Under the pieces are notes generated by a model. That model did not search any database. It was not told where the DNA came from and saw nothing but the letters and a program-made list of their open reading frames with translations. The position numbers and the translations under genes were made by a program. This document shows positions 1 through 8,928 of a DNA stretch of 26,165 bases, piece after piece (the first letter of the stretch is position 1; the number at the start of each line of letters is the position of its first letter). The DNA comes from Anthoceros angustus. Taxonomy: Eukaryota; Streptophyta; Anthocerotopsida; Anthocerotales; Anthocerotaceae. The stretch is from assembly GCA_010909165.1 (NCBI GenBank), contig VJWM01000380.1, forward strand, positions 1-26,165, read 5' to 3'.

Positions 1-69
1 TTTGGTCTTAGAAGTAGGGACGAAATCGTGTGAACTGGGGTCCCGGGCGCCTGTGGCTCCTTGTCACGA

Positions 70-250
70 GGCAGACCCGCAATTGTTTTGTGTCGTTGTA
101 GGTCGAGGTTGGCGATTTTCAAGGCAAGTGGTGCACTGTGAGAGGGAGAGTAGAGGGCCTTGCTTGTTGAGAAGGCCGAGAGTCAGTAGCGATTGGTGAC
201 CACAAGGCCTCGAACTTTCACACAAGTCTCATGGGACGAAACCCAACGCA
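70..250 (-). repeat. Repeat family A, copy 1 (LTR-end-like)
   Basis: From the TG at 84 this segment aligns with 12451-12600, sharing TGTCGTTGTAGGTCGAGG and a later CCTTGCTTGTTGAG block. The stretch ending AGTCTCATGGGACGAAACC (225-243) recurs at 3548-3566. Bases 70-84 align, with a gap, to the primer-binding-site-like sequence at 12437-12450, so I read position 84 as an LTR edge of a minus-strand element. The ORF at 2-199 is a by-product of this repeat and has no recognisable protein. Family assignment is inferred from these internal copies only. Confidence 0.55.
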
Positions 251-384
251 CGGAAGGATAAGTGGCCGCTTATAGTGGGAGGACCTGGGAGTGCCCTGAT
301 TCTCCCTACCACAACGCCCTTCTTCTTCACCTTGCCACAAGACACCTGGCCTTGCACCCTAGCCTTCCCAAGCACCAACTCACA

Positions 385-729
385 TTATGATTTAAAACGA
401 ATTCTCCTCCAACGTTCCTCACGAGTCCTTACACTTGTGTTCCGATTTGGGAGCTTTTCCTTCACAATTTCCTCGCAAACCTGCCCCACCTTTCCTATCG
501 CTCCCGCAGTTAGGGAGGTGTGGTTTGCCCTGCACCTCGTTTCCCTTCCTCTTTCTCTTTTCTTCTGCACCTCCTCTTGGCCCCGCGCCTTTTCTCCTGG
601 CCCAACTTGCGCCTTCAGCTTAGCATGTGTAGCGCTGTATGGGGCCTTGGGAAGCTTGAGATGTGGTGGCGCCTTCCTGCAGTGGAGAGTTGTCTTGTTG
701 AGTTTTTGAGATATGGCCTCCTGCAGCAC
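385..729 (-). pseudogene. Degenerate leader/gag-like reading frame next to an LTR
   Basis: A 114-codon minus-strand frame starts just below the LTR at 744-1453. It is rich in Lys, Arg and Glu. Its middle (GEKARGQEEVQKKRERG) resembles a frame at 4170-4390 (GEKSAGRQEEVQEEKEK), and the DNA of the two regions aligns over roughly 545-625 against 4275-4345. Being next to an LTR and recurring near other element parts suggests a 5-prime internal (leader or gag N-terminal) segment of a retroelement. There is no diagnostic gag motif. The rest of 251-743 shows nothing else that I recognise. Confidence 0.4.
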
Positions 730-953
730 CGCACACTTTATAAGTCACCCAAGGGTTAGAAAAGTAACTACCATTCTATCTGCCCTTGGATGTGTGCCAC
801 GTGGCCCCTTTCTCACCGATTGATGTTAGTTTCCTAATTCCCTTATACTAAAATACCATTTTTCCCTATTTTCCTAATTTCTATTTGCTGGAAATTAGCC
901 TCTAATTTCTTAATTACCTATCTTGGTCTATTTATCTAGTCCACTAAAAGACC

Positions 954-963
954 CTATATATAG
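954..963 (-). promoter_or_regulatory. TATA box of LTR copy 1
   Basis: CTATATATAG is symmetrical and conserved at 8452-8461 in LTR copy 2. Given the minus orientation of the element, it lies about 50 bp downstream of the nearest palindrome (1012-1027), a normal U3 promoter layout. Transcription start was not determined. Confidence 0.55.
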
Positions 964-1011
964 CAAGCCTATCATGCCTAAAACATAAGCTACTTTCCTT
1001 AGCAACCTATC

Positions 1012-1256
1012 TCCTACCGTGGTAGGACATCCTCCTACCATAGTAGGCGTTTTTCCTTTTCTCCTACCACGGTAGGAGTTACTCCTACGGCGGTAGGATA
1101 CCTTCCTACCCTCTCCTACCATGGTAGGAACTATTCCTACACTGGTAGGTGATCAAAACACTAGCGGTCATTCTCCTACTGGTGGTAGGATCTCTACCCT
1201 CGTCACCATGGTAGGAGTTTCTTCTATGGTAGGACACCTCCTACCACTCATGTAGG
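1012..1256. promoter_or_regulatory. Cluster of CCTACC-NN-GGTAGG palindromes in LTR U3
   Basis: About nine copies of an inverted repeat with consensus TCCTACC-NN-GGTAGGA occur in 245 bp. Clear ones are at 1012-1027 (centre GT), 1033-1048 (one arm altered), 1062-1077 (AC) and 1114-1129 (AT, a perfect 16-bp palindrome containing an NcoI site). Looser ones lie near 1082-1099, 1134-1149, 1172-1190, 1205-1216 and 1226-1256. Arms are conserved while the central bases vary. CCTACC is the AC-element/P-box core bound by plant R2R3-MYB proteins. A regulatory role is inferred from this and from the position just upstream of the TATA box. Confidence 0.65.
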
Positions 1257-1453
1257 TTACCTTTTCTCCTCACAAGATCGTTTGACCGTTTCTTTTCCCC
1301 GCATCCTCTTTGCCTTCCGACATGGTCCTACAACTCCGCTCAAAAAGGAGCAAAATTTCCTGCATATCTTCACCAAACCATTTCTAGCAAAGAGTGTGGG
1401 CTAGTTTCAAAGCGAACTCATTTAAGCTAGTTGCCCAAACTTTTGCGTTCCAC

Positions 1454-1699
1454 CTCACTCTCCACGTCCTCGTCTCGATTCTTCTCCTCGGGTCTTTAAA
1501 CTCAACCCATAGGGTCTCCTTCCTCCTCGGAGACCTAGCTCCCTTAGCGTGTTTGGTCGTGGTGGCGATGGCGAGGGCGATGACAGCTTTCCTCTCTCTC
1601 CTCCTCTTCCTCTTACGCCCACCTCGTCTCTTGAAAGCGCCGGTCAAGAGGAGTTGGTGTCTAAACTGCACTTTGCCCTCCTTGGATTGCTGCCACCTG
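1454..1699. other. Segment between LTR copy 1 and a divergent LTR
   Basis: Short weak matches to the sequence beyond the LTR at 25066-25140 (CTCACT, CGTCCTCG, CTCGGG) suggest eroded internal sequence. Long overlapping ORFs on both strands are compositional. No gene is recognised. Confidence 0.3.
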
Positions 1700-2150
1700 G
1701 AGGCTACTCAGCCCTAGATTTGATTCACCTTTCTAAAATACCTACTCCTACCTAAATTGCCTATTTCCCAATCCTATTTGCTACCCCTAATGAATTACCT
1801 TCTAATTAATCCTATTTGTTTATCTCCCTATTGGTGAGCATATATAGTGGATATCTCCCTATCCTAATTTTCCCTTTTAGAGATTTCGTCACATCAGTTC
1901 CGCTCACCGTGGTAGTCTCGCTCTTCGACCCTCACGGGCGTGGCAGCACCATGTAGTACAACCACCACTTCTGACGCATCGCAAAGTCGTTTGACCCGTT
2001 TCTTTTCAGGATGTCCCCCCGCCTTTCTACCCATATCCTCCGGATCAAGGTCTTCAAAAATTTAACATATCCTCTTCAACGTTTCGCCAAAAAATCGGTC
2101 GTTCTTCTTGGCTCTTTTGGTCTAGGCCCAAACTTTTGCATTCCACACTG
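1700..2150 (-). mobile_element. Divergent LTR-like segment
   Basis: It keeps the order of landmarks seen in the better LTR copies: AT-rich CCTAATT/TATTTG stretches, a TATA-like CATATATAG near 1840-1848, a CGTTTGACCCGTTTCTTTT block near 1988-2007, and CAAACTTTTGC-TTCCAC near 2131-2146. Identity is patchy and the palindrome cluster is missing apart from one half site. I read it as an older or different subfamily copy, joined to the tandem duplication that follows. Confidence 0.45.
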
Positions 2151-2590
2151 CAGTTGCTCCCTTGTGAATGGTTGCTGTGAAATTGCTTTGCTTTGCGGTG
2201 TGGCGATGCCCAAGGAACTCTTTGGCTTGAGGGTAGACTACAGGAAAGACTCTGGAGGTTCTCGCTATATGGTGCAAACTCATGGCAACTCAAGGAAGAA
2301 CTTGCTTGTATGACAGGAGCTGTGAGGCGAGCTAGGGCGGAGCTTGAAAATTCCCAACATATCCCTCTTCAACCGTTTTACCAAAAATCGGTCGTTCTTT
2401 TGGCTTTTTAATAGCTGCCCAAACTTGCATTCCACACTGCGGAGTTGCTCCCTTGTGAATGGTTCGAAATTGCTTTGCTTTGGGTGTGTGCATGCCCAAG
2501 GAACTCTCGGCTTGAGGGTAGACTAAGGAAAGACTCGGAGGTTCTCGTCTGGTGCAAACTCACAGCAACGAGGAAGAACTTGCTAGCTTG
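2055..2590. repeat. Direct tandem duplication of about 250-290 bp
   Basis: Bases about 2055-2307 and 2345-2586 align throughout. Both contain AATCGGTCGTTCTT, the CATTCCACACTGC junction, TGCTCCCTTGTGAATGGTT, GCCCAAGGAACTC, GGCTTGAGGGTAGACTA and GGAAGAACTTGCT in the same order. They differ by many small gaps, for example GGTTGCTGTGAAATTGC against GGTTCGAAATTGC. The duplicated unit spans the LTR edge and adjoining internal sequence. Confidence 0.8.
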
Positions 2591-2668
2591 CGGACCCATG
2601 CGGTTGTAGCCGTAAAGGAGCTAAACGTGAGCTTAAGTAAGGTTAGGGAGGATGAGAAGTTGAGTTGA
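2190..2668 (+). pseudogene. Broken coiled-coil-like reading frame
   Basis: On the plus strand the duplicated unit reads as AQGTLWLEGRLQERLWRF followed by SWQLKEELACMTGAVRRAR. The second copy leads into EELASLRTHAVVAVKEL and NVSLSKVREDEKLS before a TGA at about 2667. The pattern of Leu, Val and charged residues is heptad-like. The same protein-like pattern in both copies suggests former coding sequence, perhaps a structural protein of a mobile element. It opposes the minus-strand LTR orientation, and small gaps break the frame. No family is recognised. Confidence 0.35.
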
Positions 2669-3384
2669 GGTGAGTGTTGAGGAGAATGTGGATCGAATGT
2701 TGAGTAGAGGAGTAGGTAGATTAGGAGTGAAGAAGGCCCAAGTCGAGCCTAAGGAGGGTCCCAAGTCTCACCAAACCGGCTGGAAGGGCCAAGGTCTCAA
2801 AATCAGGGGTGGAAGTTACCGTAGGGGGTCCCTATGTGCGAGGGCAATGGACCTACTACCGTGGGTGGGACTACGACTAGGATGTCGTAGGTCTAGGAGG
2901 CGGAGATCGATGGAGCGATGCGGAGGTGTCACGGCCGATGGAGTTTTGTGGGCGCAGTTGGTTGGAGCGCGGGGCACGGAAGTTGGAGAGGCCTTGAACT
3001 AGGGCGAGATAACCAATGCTGCGCCATCAGGTGCGACCCTACCGGTGGTAGGATGCGCCCCTGCGTGCGTTGGGGTAGGGTGTCTCCTCCCCATGTAGGA
3101 ATGAGGGTGTGTTGGCCCACCAATGCATTAGATCTCCTACAACTCTCCTACAAGTGGTAGGAGGGGTAGGCCCTACAATTGTTTGTTGTTGGTTAGAGGT
3201 CCCAGGCGGCACCACCGGAGCAGAATGGAGTTGCTACTCGCCGAGTTGGTGGTTGAGGATGTGCCAATTGTGGGAAGGCGATGGGAAAGGAATAGTGGAA
3301 GATCACGGGGTGGTGAAGCGTTGCAGCGTAGGGGTCCCACGCATGTAGCCCGACCTCTTGCCGTATGGTGTGGACCTATAGTCA
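2669..3384. other. G-rich stretch with stray palindromes and an unrecognised short ORF
   Basis: A 110-codon plus-strand ORF (2670-3002) begins MSVEENVDRMLSRGVGRLG and could continue the upstream coiled-coil frame after its stop; I do not recognise it. Palindromic units resembling the LTR family occur at 3038-3052 (CCTACCGGTGGTAGG) and about 3145-3161 (CCTACAAGTGGTAGG). The ORFs at 3173-3578 look compositional. Confidence 0.35.
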
Positions 3385-3575
3385 TAGGGTGTCGTTGTAG
3401 GTTTGGAAGCGGTGATTGGCGAGCGACGGTGAGGCATGGTTGTTGTCTATGGAGTGAGTTGAGGTTGCTCCAGCTGTGTGAAGGAGCTTGGGGGTGTGAA
3501 GAGGTATATGGTTTGTGCCTTAGAATCACGGTGACACGACAAACAAGAGTCTCATGGGACGAAACCTATTGTACT
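3385..3575 (-). repeat. Repeat family A, copy 2
   Basis: TGTCGTTGTAGG at 3390-3401 and AGTCTCATGGGACGAAACC at 3548-3566 match copy 1 (91-102 and 225-243) in the same order, with 158 against 134 bases between the block starts. The middle is divergent. The primer-binding-site-like edge present beside copies 1 and 3 is not evident here. Confidence 0.5.
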
Positions 3576-3988
3576 TAGCGGCGATGGGATAAGTGTACTA
3601 GAGGGTGAATCTCGGAAGCCGGGTTTCCTCCCACACCTCTTGCAGTGGGTCTCCGCTCGCCTGCAATTTCCTTGCTTGATAGGTTCTTGTCTTCTACGCC
3701 TCCGTCTTCAAGAATTCAACTCTCCTCTTGGCATGGCTCCTATGTCTACTTTTGCTGAACATTTCCTCTGCGCAGCATCTCTTCCAACACATCAAGTCTC
3801 CTCCTTGCTCACAGGGAGACTCAAGGCCTTTGCCTTGCTCATGGGATCTTACATCCCTCAACTCCCTATGGCGAGCTCGCTCATCACTCGGTGGGGCAAC
3901 TCCTCACCATGACTCCATCACTTGCCCACCGACGGAGACGGTTTCCTTCTTACCTCCGCTTGGGAGCTTCAAACCATGACTTTTTTTC
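3576..3988. other. No recognised feature
   Basis: The stretch is pyrimidine-rich. Two overlapping plus-strand ORFs of 83-90 codons show no recognisable domain, signal or repeat. I see no RNA gene. Confidence 0.3.
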
Positions 3989-4165
3989 TTCCTACCGTGG
4001 TAGGAGTCCTCCTACCATCGGGGTGCGCCTCCTACCTTGGTAGGACTAGCTCCTACCACGTGAGTTCTCTCATGAGAGAGGTGAAGGATCCCACACTGCA
4101 GGGCACCTCCTACCCGCATAGGTGTGATTCCTACCGTGGTAGGAGTTGCTCCTACCATGGTAGGA
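3989..4165. repeat. Palindrome cluster outside a recognisable LTR
   Basis: Units with CCTACC/GGTAGG arms occur at about 3990-4005 (centre GT), 4011-4017 (half site), 4029-4044 (TT), 4051-4060 (half site), 4109-4120 (imperfect), 4129-4144 (GT) and 4150-4165 (AT, perfect 16-bp palindrome). Flanking sequence does not match the two LTRs that carry the other clusters. Read on the minus strand they encode SYHGR-like repeats inside the overlapping frame, which I regard as a by-product. Confidence 0.65.
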
Positions 4166-4169
4166 TCCA

Positions 4170-4469
4170 TCCCTCCTTCCATATATGAACTCCACGACCC
4201 AAATCTCGGGTCTTCCTGCAACCTCCTCCTGCAAATCCTTCGGAGGGATTCCTTCCAGCAGTAGCATTCCAGATGGTACTTTCTCCTTTTCTTCCTGTAC
4301 CTCCTCTTGGCGTCCTGCTGACTTTTCTCCTCCGTTGCCCAACTTCGTGGAGTGTGGATTCGGTCCGTGTGGACACCGTGAGGTCCACATTCACCCTCAA
4401 TGTCGCTTGTAGGCTTAGGATCTCCCAAGGGAATGGTTTGTGCCAAGAGACGCTAACTTCTATCGCCAT
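4170..4469 (-). pseudogene. Leader/gag-like fragment, second copy
   Basis: Minus-strand frames begin MAQTIPLGDPKP (from 4446) and, in another frame, continue as TKLGNGGEKSAGRQEEVQEE and LLEGIPPKDLQEEV. The DNA at 4375-4560 matches, inverted, 25690-25885, where the same MAQTIPLG start is found on the plus strand. Part of it also matches 545-625. Three occurrences beside element parts suggest a recurrent internal segment of a retroelement. The function of the encoded protein, if any, is unknown, and the frame is broken. Confidence 0.4.
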
Positions 4470-5009
4470 CGACCTTCACCTAAGTCAAGACTTACTTGCT
4501 ATTACCCTCTTACCTATCTACTCAACCACTACTACCCGACTCTAGCTACCACACTCTTATTCCACGACCGCAAATCTCATTCCACGATCATGGTGGCTCT
4601 CACCGGTAGTAGTTGCTCGACCACCGAGGTGGGTCCCACACCCAAACCCTAGCGACTTATTTCCGCAAGACGGCGCTGGATCTCGCCACGGCGTCCCACT
4701 GCACGGATCCGCTTTATTCTCGACTCCACACTTCATGCACACACACACACATTCCTCACGCCACACTCACATTACACTTACAAGGAACGCTGTTCCCTTG
4801 ACGCTTCCACCAGGACCGATTTGGTTTCTTTTGGATTCACACAAATCTCCACCGCTAGCCTCTCAATTAGTTCCCTTCTCAACCCTCTCACACCTCGCAC
4901 AGCAAGTGTTTAGTCACTCCTTCACCCAATCTTCTCTCTCTCTCTCTCTCAATTCGCACAGCTTCCAACCATCCACTCAACACTTCTCGCAATTCGAACA
5001 CAACTAGCA
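4470..5009. other. Pyrimidine-rich stretch with two microsatellites
   Basis: It holds a (CA)n tract at 4738-4750 and a (TC)n tract of 18 bases at 4933-4950. The first 90 bases belong to the inverted repeat shared with 25690-25885. The region resembles transcribed leader or LTR sequence, but I find no matching second copy and no gene. Confidence 0.4.
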
Positions 5010-7950
5010 GTGGACAAGTGTGAAGGAAAGAAGAACCCCAAGGCCACAAGAAGCATGAGCAAGCTCCGACCCGCCCGCGCCAATCCCTTGGTTTCCTCCT
5101 CCTTGTCGCAAGATTGCTTTATCACCCTCCTCCCCAGGAGCAAGCTCTCGACCACCCCTAGGAGCGCCTCGCGACACCGCCTCCAATCGGACGTCCAACC
5201 AGCCACAGCCGTGGGGATCTCAACCAGAATTATCGACGTGAGGGACCTACGCCTCTTATACATCGGCCGGGGCACCGCCCGGATTTTAGGTCCTAAGATG
5301 GCTATCGCGAAGGGCGCCCACAATTCGGGCGATCCTAGGTCGATCACATCTAACCAAATTATCTTTAGGTTGCTACCACCTCGCTGTCTGCGCCCTACCT
5401 CGACTTGGCGTCGGCCTCGTCCTCCATTGCTGCCGAGCTCTCACCCGCGGCTGGTGGACGGGTTCTCCCACACTACTTCCACCTCGCATCCTGCTGGGCG
5501 TCGAATTTGAGGTGTACCTGGGCTTCGCATCTTCCGGCCTATTCTTTGAGGATTATTCGGCTCGTCCACCCAAGCTGGACCTCCTCCTCGCTCAACTCCT
5601 CCAAAGTCGCCTCATAATAGGAGCCAACCCCACACCCGGGCGCGGTAGAAGTATCGCCGGGTCCTCACTTGCAGTGGGTAGGCCACAGTCCCTCCTATTT
5701 CCACACACATGGGCGGTGAGGTTAAGCAGCGTTCTCCATTCACATATAGACCCGGCACATAAGTTTCCTCATCCATGTGCCGTAATATAATAGGACCCCT
5801 GCTGCGGTGAGGTGCTTACCCTCCTCCCGTAGGCTACACAGTTGCAGCCTATGTCCTCGCGGGCGCCACGTCGCACCTGGCCCGCACCCGGGTTGGTTGC
5901 GCCAATGTCGGGTTTCGACTACATGAGTGGACTCCACCGTCGTTAGATTCGACCGCAGGTGAGGTTTCGGCTACCTCGGTTCTTCCTTCGGTGGGCCTTC
6001 CGCTACTCGATGGGTCACGCTACCCCTTCCCCTTCCCTTTGTCTTTTACGGCCCGCCACGTGCCTCATCCGCTCCGCTTATATCGCTCGCTAGCTTATGG
6101 GCCTTTTCCCGAGGCCGCTTCACGCTCTGGGCTGCAACAACTCCCCATCTCTGGTTTCGTCTGGGCATCCTTAATTTGAGCCATGAGTGCTTCCTGCGGC
6201 TCGTCATGGCTTGCAACTTCTCACAGGCCACAAATCTTCTTGAATCTTGGCCCTTATTTCCTCTAGGTTCCGCTTGTCTTCCTCCGATTGCGCTTGGCCT
6301 CCTCTTCGTCAAACTGGCCTTCACCACTTCCTCCGTCGCCCCTGAGCGGTGAGAGCTAAAGCGCTTGATCCAACAAATGCTTGGGCCCGGATCATCGGCG
6401 TGGTCGGCTCACCAAGTCCACTTGTTGTGGCCCGCCCAGACGCCATCCCTCTCGAGAACTTTCCTCCCCGGTGCGCACCCTCACCAATTCGGTTGCATCC
6501 ACCTCTGTTGCCGGTGGAGTCCCCTTGAAAATCTCTTCCCATCTTTGAGGAGGGTCCGCCTGAGGTCGACCCTAAACCCTCGTTGATTCATCATCGCATC
6601 CAGTCGAAAAATTGTCCTCGGATCGCGCCTCCTCTTACGCCACCTCCAAGCTGCCGTTTGGCTTTCATTTCATGTGGCGCGTTTTCGACTGGTGGCATCC
6701 ATCTTCACCTTTTTTTGATGCCGCCTTTCACCCCGGTCTTCCTCCTTTTCTTGGGAATTTCCTTCTCCTCCTCCGAACTGTCGCCAAACTCCCGGCTATC
6801 CGATTTTTCCTCCTTGGGCTCCTCCGCCTTCCATTTCACCTCCCTAGCGGCTTCCACATGTGGAGGCTACAATCTCCACCTCTGGCGGGGCAGTTAGCGT
6901 AAACATAAAGATGGACGAAATGGTGAGATTAGAGGCGAGGCGGAGGAAATCAAGTTCAACCTCTCTTCACAACAGCCGAGAAGAGAATTCGCTAATCGAT
7001 CTTCGCCTTGACCACTTCATGGAAGGCGGCAAGTGGTCGGACAAATAATCACGCTTCTTGTCTGCGAAACATAGGAGCCACTGGCGGACCCATCAAGCTG
7101 CATTGCCAAATCCCTCGTCAACGGCCGTTGGGTTCGTATCGCCCGCTTTAACGGGCGGTGCTGCTTCTTTGCCGTGCTTCTTTTCTGGGCGGCTCCATCA
7201 CCAACCCGCCCGCCTCCTCCCTTGCCCATACACCCTCAACGACTCCGGTCCCAATCCTGCGGCGCTCTAAATCCCCGCTTTGTTGTCCTGTGCGCGCACA
7301 CTCACCGTCCAGTTCATGTAATTCCACCGCTCTTCCATGAAACCCGGCTTGACTCCTTCACTCCCAGCTCGAACTTTCCAATGATCCATGTTCGGCCATT
7401 GGGCAAGCACAATTTCGGTGGTGACCTTGGCGCCATCCTCACGGTCTTCACGGTCTCGCGCCACAAACCAACGCCACCTCTGCGAATTTCACGGAGGTCG
7501 GTCTCGAGTTCCTACCTCCTCAGGGCGCCGGCATCTGCCGCGCCTTCCTCCTCTGCGTCGCGCCTGTCGGCGGGGTTGAGCTCCTTCCCGTCGTTGCGCC
7601 TCGCCTCCTGCGATCACGGTGCCCCGGACACGGCTCCTCGACTTCGTCGGCGCCCGCCGTCGTCGCGCTCCCGCTCGCTCCGTCCGGCCGCCGTTGCGCT
7701 CCGTTGTTTGAGCAGGATTACATCATTCCTAGGGTTAAGTTTCCCGGGTTCCCCTACTCTGTTAGACCTCGACCCTTCCCAATCCACAACCCCACACTCA
7801 TTCGCTACCGGCGTCGGTCGACCCCAACTTATAGACTATCACACTCTAATTATTCCAAACCCCCTATCTCACATATATAGACTTTTTAAACATTCCGAGT
7901 CCATGGGCCAAGGAACACCAAATTCCGGACCATTTATTTTCTAACTTAAA
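5010..7950. other. GC-rich unrecognised region, possibly eroded element
   Basis: ORFs of 60-256 codons overlap on both strands, the longest being 7174-7944 on the plus strand. That ORF is Pro/Ser/Arg-rich with no domain, which fits GC-rich non-coding sequence read by chance. Some minus-strand pieces look more protein-like: 7267-7464 (IVLAQWPNMDHWKVRAGSEG) and charged Lys/Arg/Glu-rich segments at 6046-6542. They may be an old gag or other element protein on the minus strand, broken by many shifts. I do not recognise any family, and no reverse transcriptase, integrase or protease motif is visible. Confidence 0.25.
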
Positions 7951-7992
7951 AATCAAAACAAGAAAAGAATCCATAGGCCAAGGGCATTTCTT

Positions 7993-8001
7993 CTATAAAT
8001 A
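7993..8001 (+). promoter_or_regulatory. Possible TATA box
   Basis: CTATAAATA fits the plant TATA consensus and sits at the edge of an AT-rich stretch (about 7840-8000). About 30 bases downstream the sequence becomes CA-rich and leader-like. No convincing coding sequence follows before the LTR at 8250, so it could belong to a lost gene, another element's LTR, or chance. Confidence 0.3.
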
Positions 8002-8249
8002 CCTCGCCTACTACCAACCCGACTTATTTTTCACACCACATCCCAAAAACAAAAAACACTTCGGGCACGTCCCAGGTTTCCAAGTCGGATCGTCGTACAC
8101 TTGCGCCTCCCTCTTGTTGTGACATGGGTGTGTGTCGTAGCGATGGTGTGTGGGGTCTCGAGGCTCGCGATCGGGCGGCACCTTCTGCGGTGGTCGTCTT
8201 CCACTTTCAAAGTTGGCTTCCTGCACACACACATGCAACGGCTTATGTA

Positions 8250-8928
8250 TGACACCTGGGGTTAAGAAGGGTAAATCCCACTCCCCTGCACCCTTGGATG
8301 TGTGCCACGTGGCACCCTTCCCACCGTTGATGCTAGTTTCCTATCCCCTTATACCATTTTCCCCTATTTCCCTAATTTCTATTTGCTGAAAATTAGCCTC
8401 TAATTTCCTAATTTCCTATTTTGGCCTATTTATCTAGTCCACTAAAAGACCCTATATATAGCCTATCACCTAAAACATAAGCTACCTTCCTTAGCAACCT
8501 ATCTCCTAGGTAGGACATCCCTCCTACCATGGTAGGCGTTTTCCTCTTCTCCTACCACGGTAGGACTTACTCTGGTAGGATACCTTCCTACCCTCTCCTA
8601 CCATGGTAGGAGCCATTCCGGTAGGTGATCAAAACACTGGGGTCATTCTCCTAAGTGGTAGGATCTCTCCTACCGTCTACCATGGTAGGAGTTTCTCTCC
8701 TGCGTGGTAGGACACCTCCACCGCCATGTAGGTTACCTTTTCTCCCTCCAAAGGTCGTTTTGACCCATTTCTTTTTCCTGCATATCCTCTGCCTTCCCAA
8801 CGGTCCTACAACTCCCGCTCAAAAGGAACAAAAATTTCTTGCATGTCTTCACCAAACCATTTCTAGCAAAAGAATTTGGGCTGTTCAAAACAAACTCATT
8901 TAAAGTTGCCCAAACTTTTGCGTTCCAT
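8250..8928 (-). mobile_element. Ty3/gypsy-type LTR, copy 2 (3-prime LTR of a minus-strand element)
   Basis: It aligns with 744-1453 from TGACACC (8250) to CGTTCCAT. On the high-coordinate side it is preceded, in element order, by a polypurine tract (minus strand of about 8929-8942, GTGAGGAGGGGAG) and then by integrase C-terminal coding sequence, the arrangement expected of a 3-prime LTR. A TATA box lies at 8452-8461. The palindrome cluster is at 8504-8740. Compared with copy 1 there are many small indels, several of them inside palindromes. Confidence 0.75.
8504..8740. promoter_or_regulatory. Palindrome cluster in U3 of LTR copy 2
   Basis: It is homologous to 1012-1256. Intact units include about 8523-8537 (centre AT), 8552-8566 (AC) and 8596-8611 (AT, perfect). 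Several units present in copy 1 are shortened: the unit matching 1012-1027 is TCCTAGGTAGGA here, and those matching 1082-1099 and 1134-1149 have lost most of one arm. The spacing to the TATA box (8452-8461) is kept. Confidence 0.65.

Larger units (their letters stand above)
744..1453 (-). mobile_element. Ty3/gypsy-type LTR, copy 1
   Basis: About 710 bp align along their length with 8250-8928, and the right part aligns with 24846-25065. Orientation comes from the other two copies, where a polypurine tract and integrase sequence lie on the high-coordinate side and read on the minus strand. The LTR therefore starts at TGTGGAACGC near 1453 and ends near 744. In transcription order it holds a palindrome-rich U3 (1256-1012), a TATA box (963-954) and an R/U5 region containing the perfect palindrome GCCACGTGGC (a G-box core) near 796-805. 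Ends are approximate. No integrase is recognisable beyond 1453, so this may be a solo or rearranged LTR. Confidence 0.7.

Noticed and set aside
928-1122. Minus-strand ORF with SYRGR-like repeats, similar to SYHGR repeats at 4070-4170
   Set aside because: The peptide repeat is the translation of the DNA palindromes; both strands and several frames give equally repetitive peptides.
1012-1256. CRISPR-like array of palindromic repeats
   Set aside because: Repeats are 16 bp, irregularly spaced and inside a plant LTR; spacing and unit length do not fit CRISPR.
5010-5510. 166-codon plus-strand ORF starting MDKCEGKKNPKATRS
   Set aside because: A similar-length ORF lies on the opposite strand, the C-terminal half is low-complexity Pro/Ser/Arg, and no domain is visible.
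7174-7944. 256-codon plus-strand ORF, the longest in the window
   Set aside because: It is Pro/Ser/Arg-rich, has no domain and overlaps minus-strand frames; it is explained by GC-rich composition.
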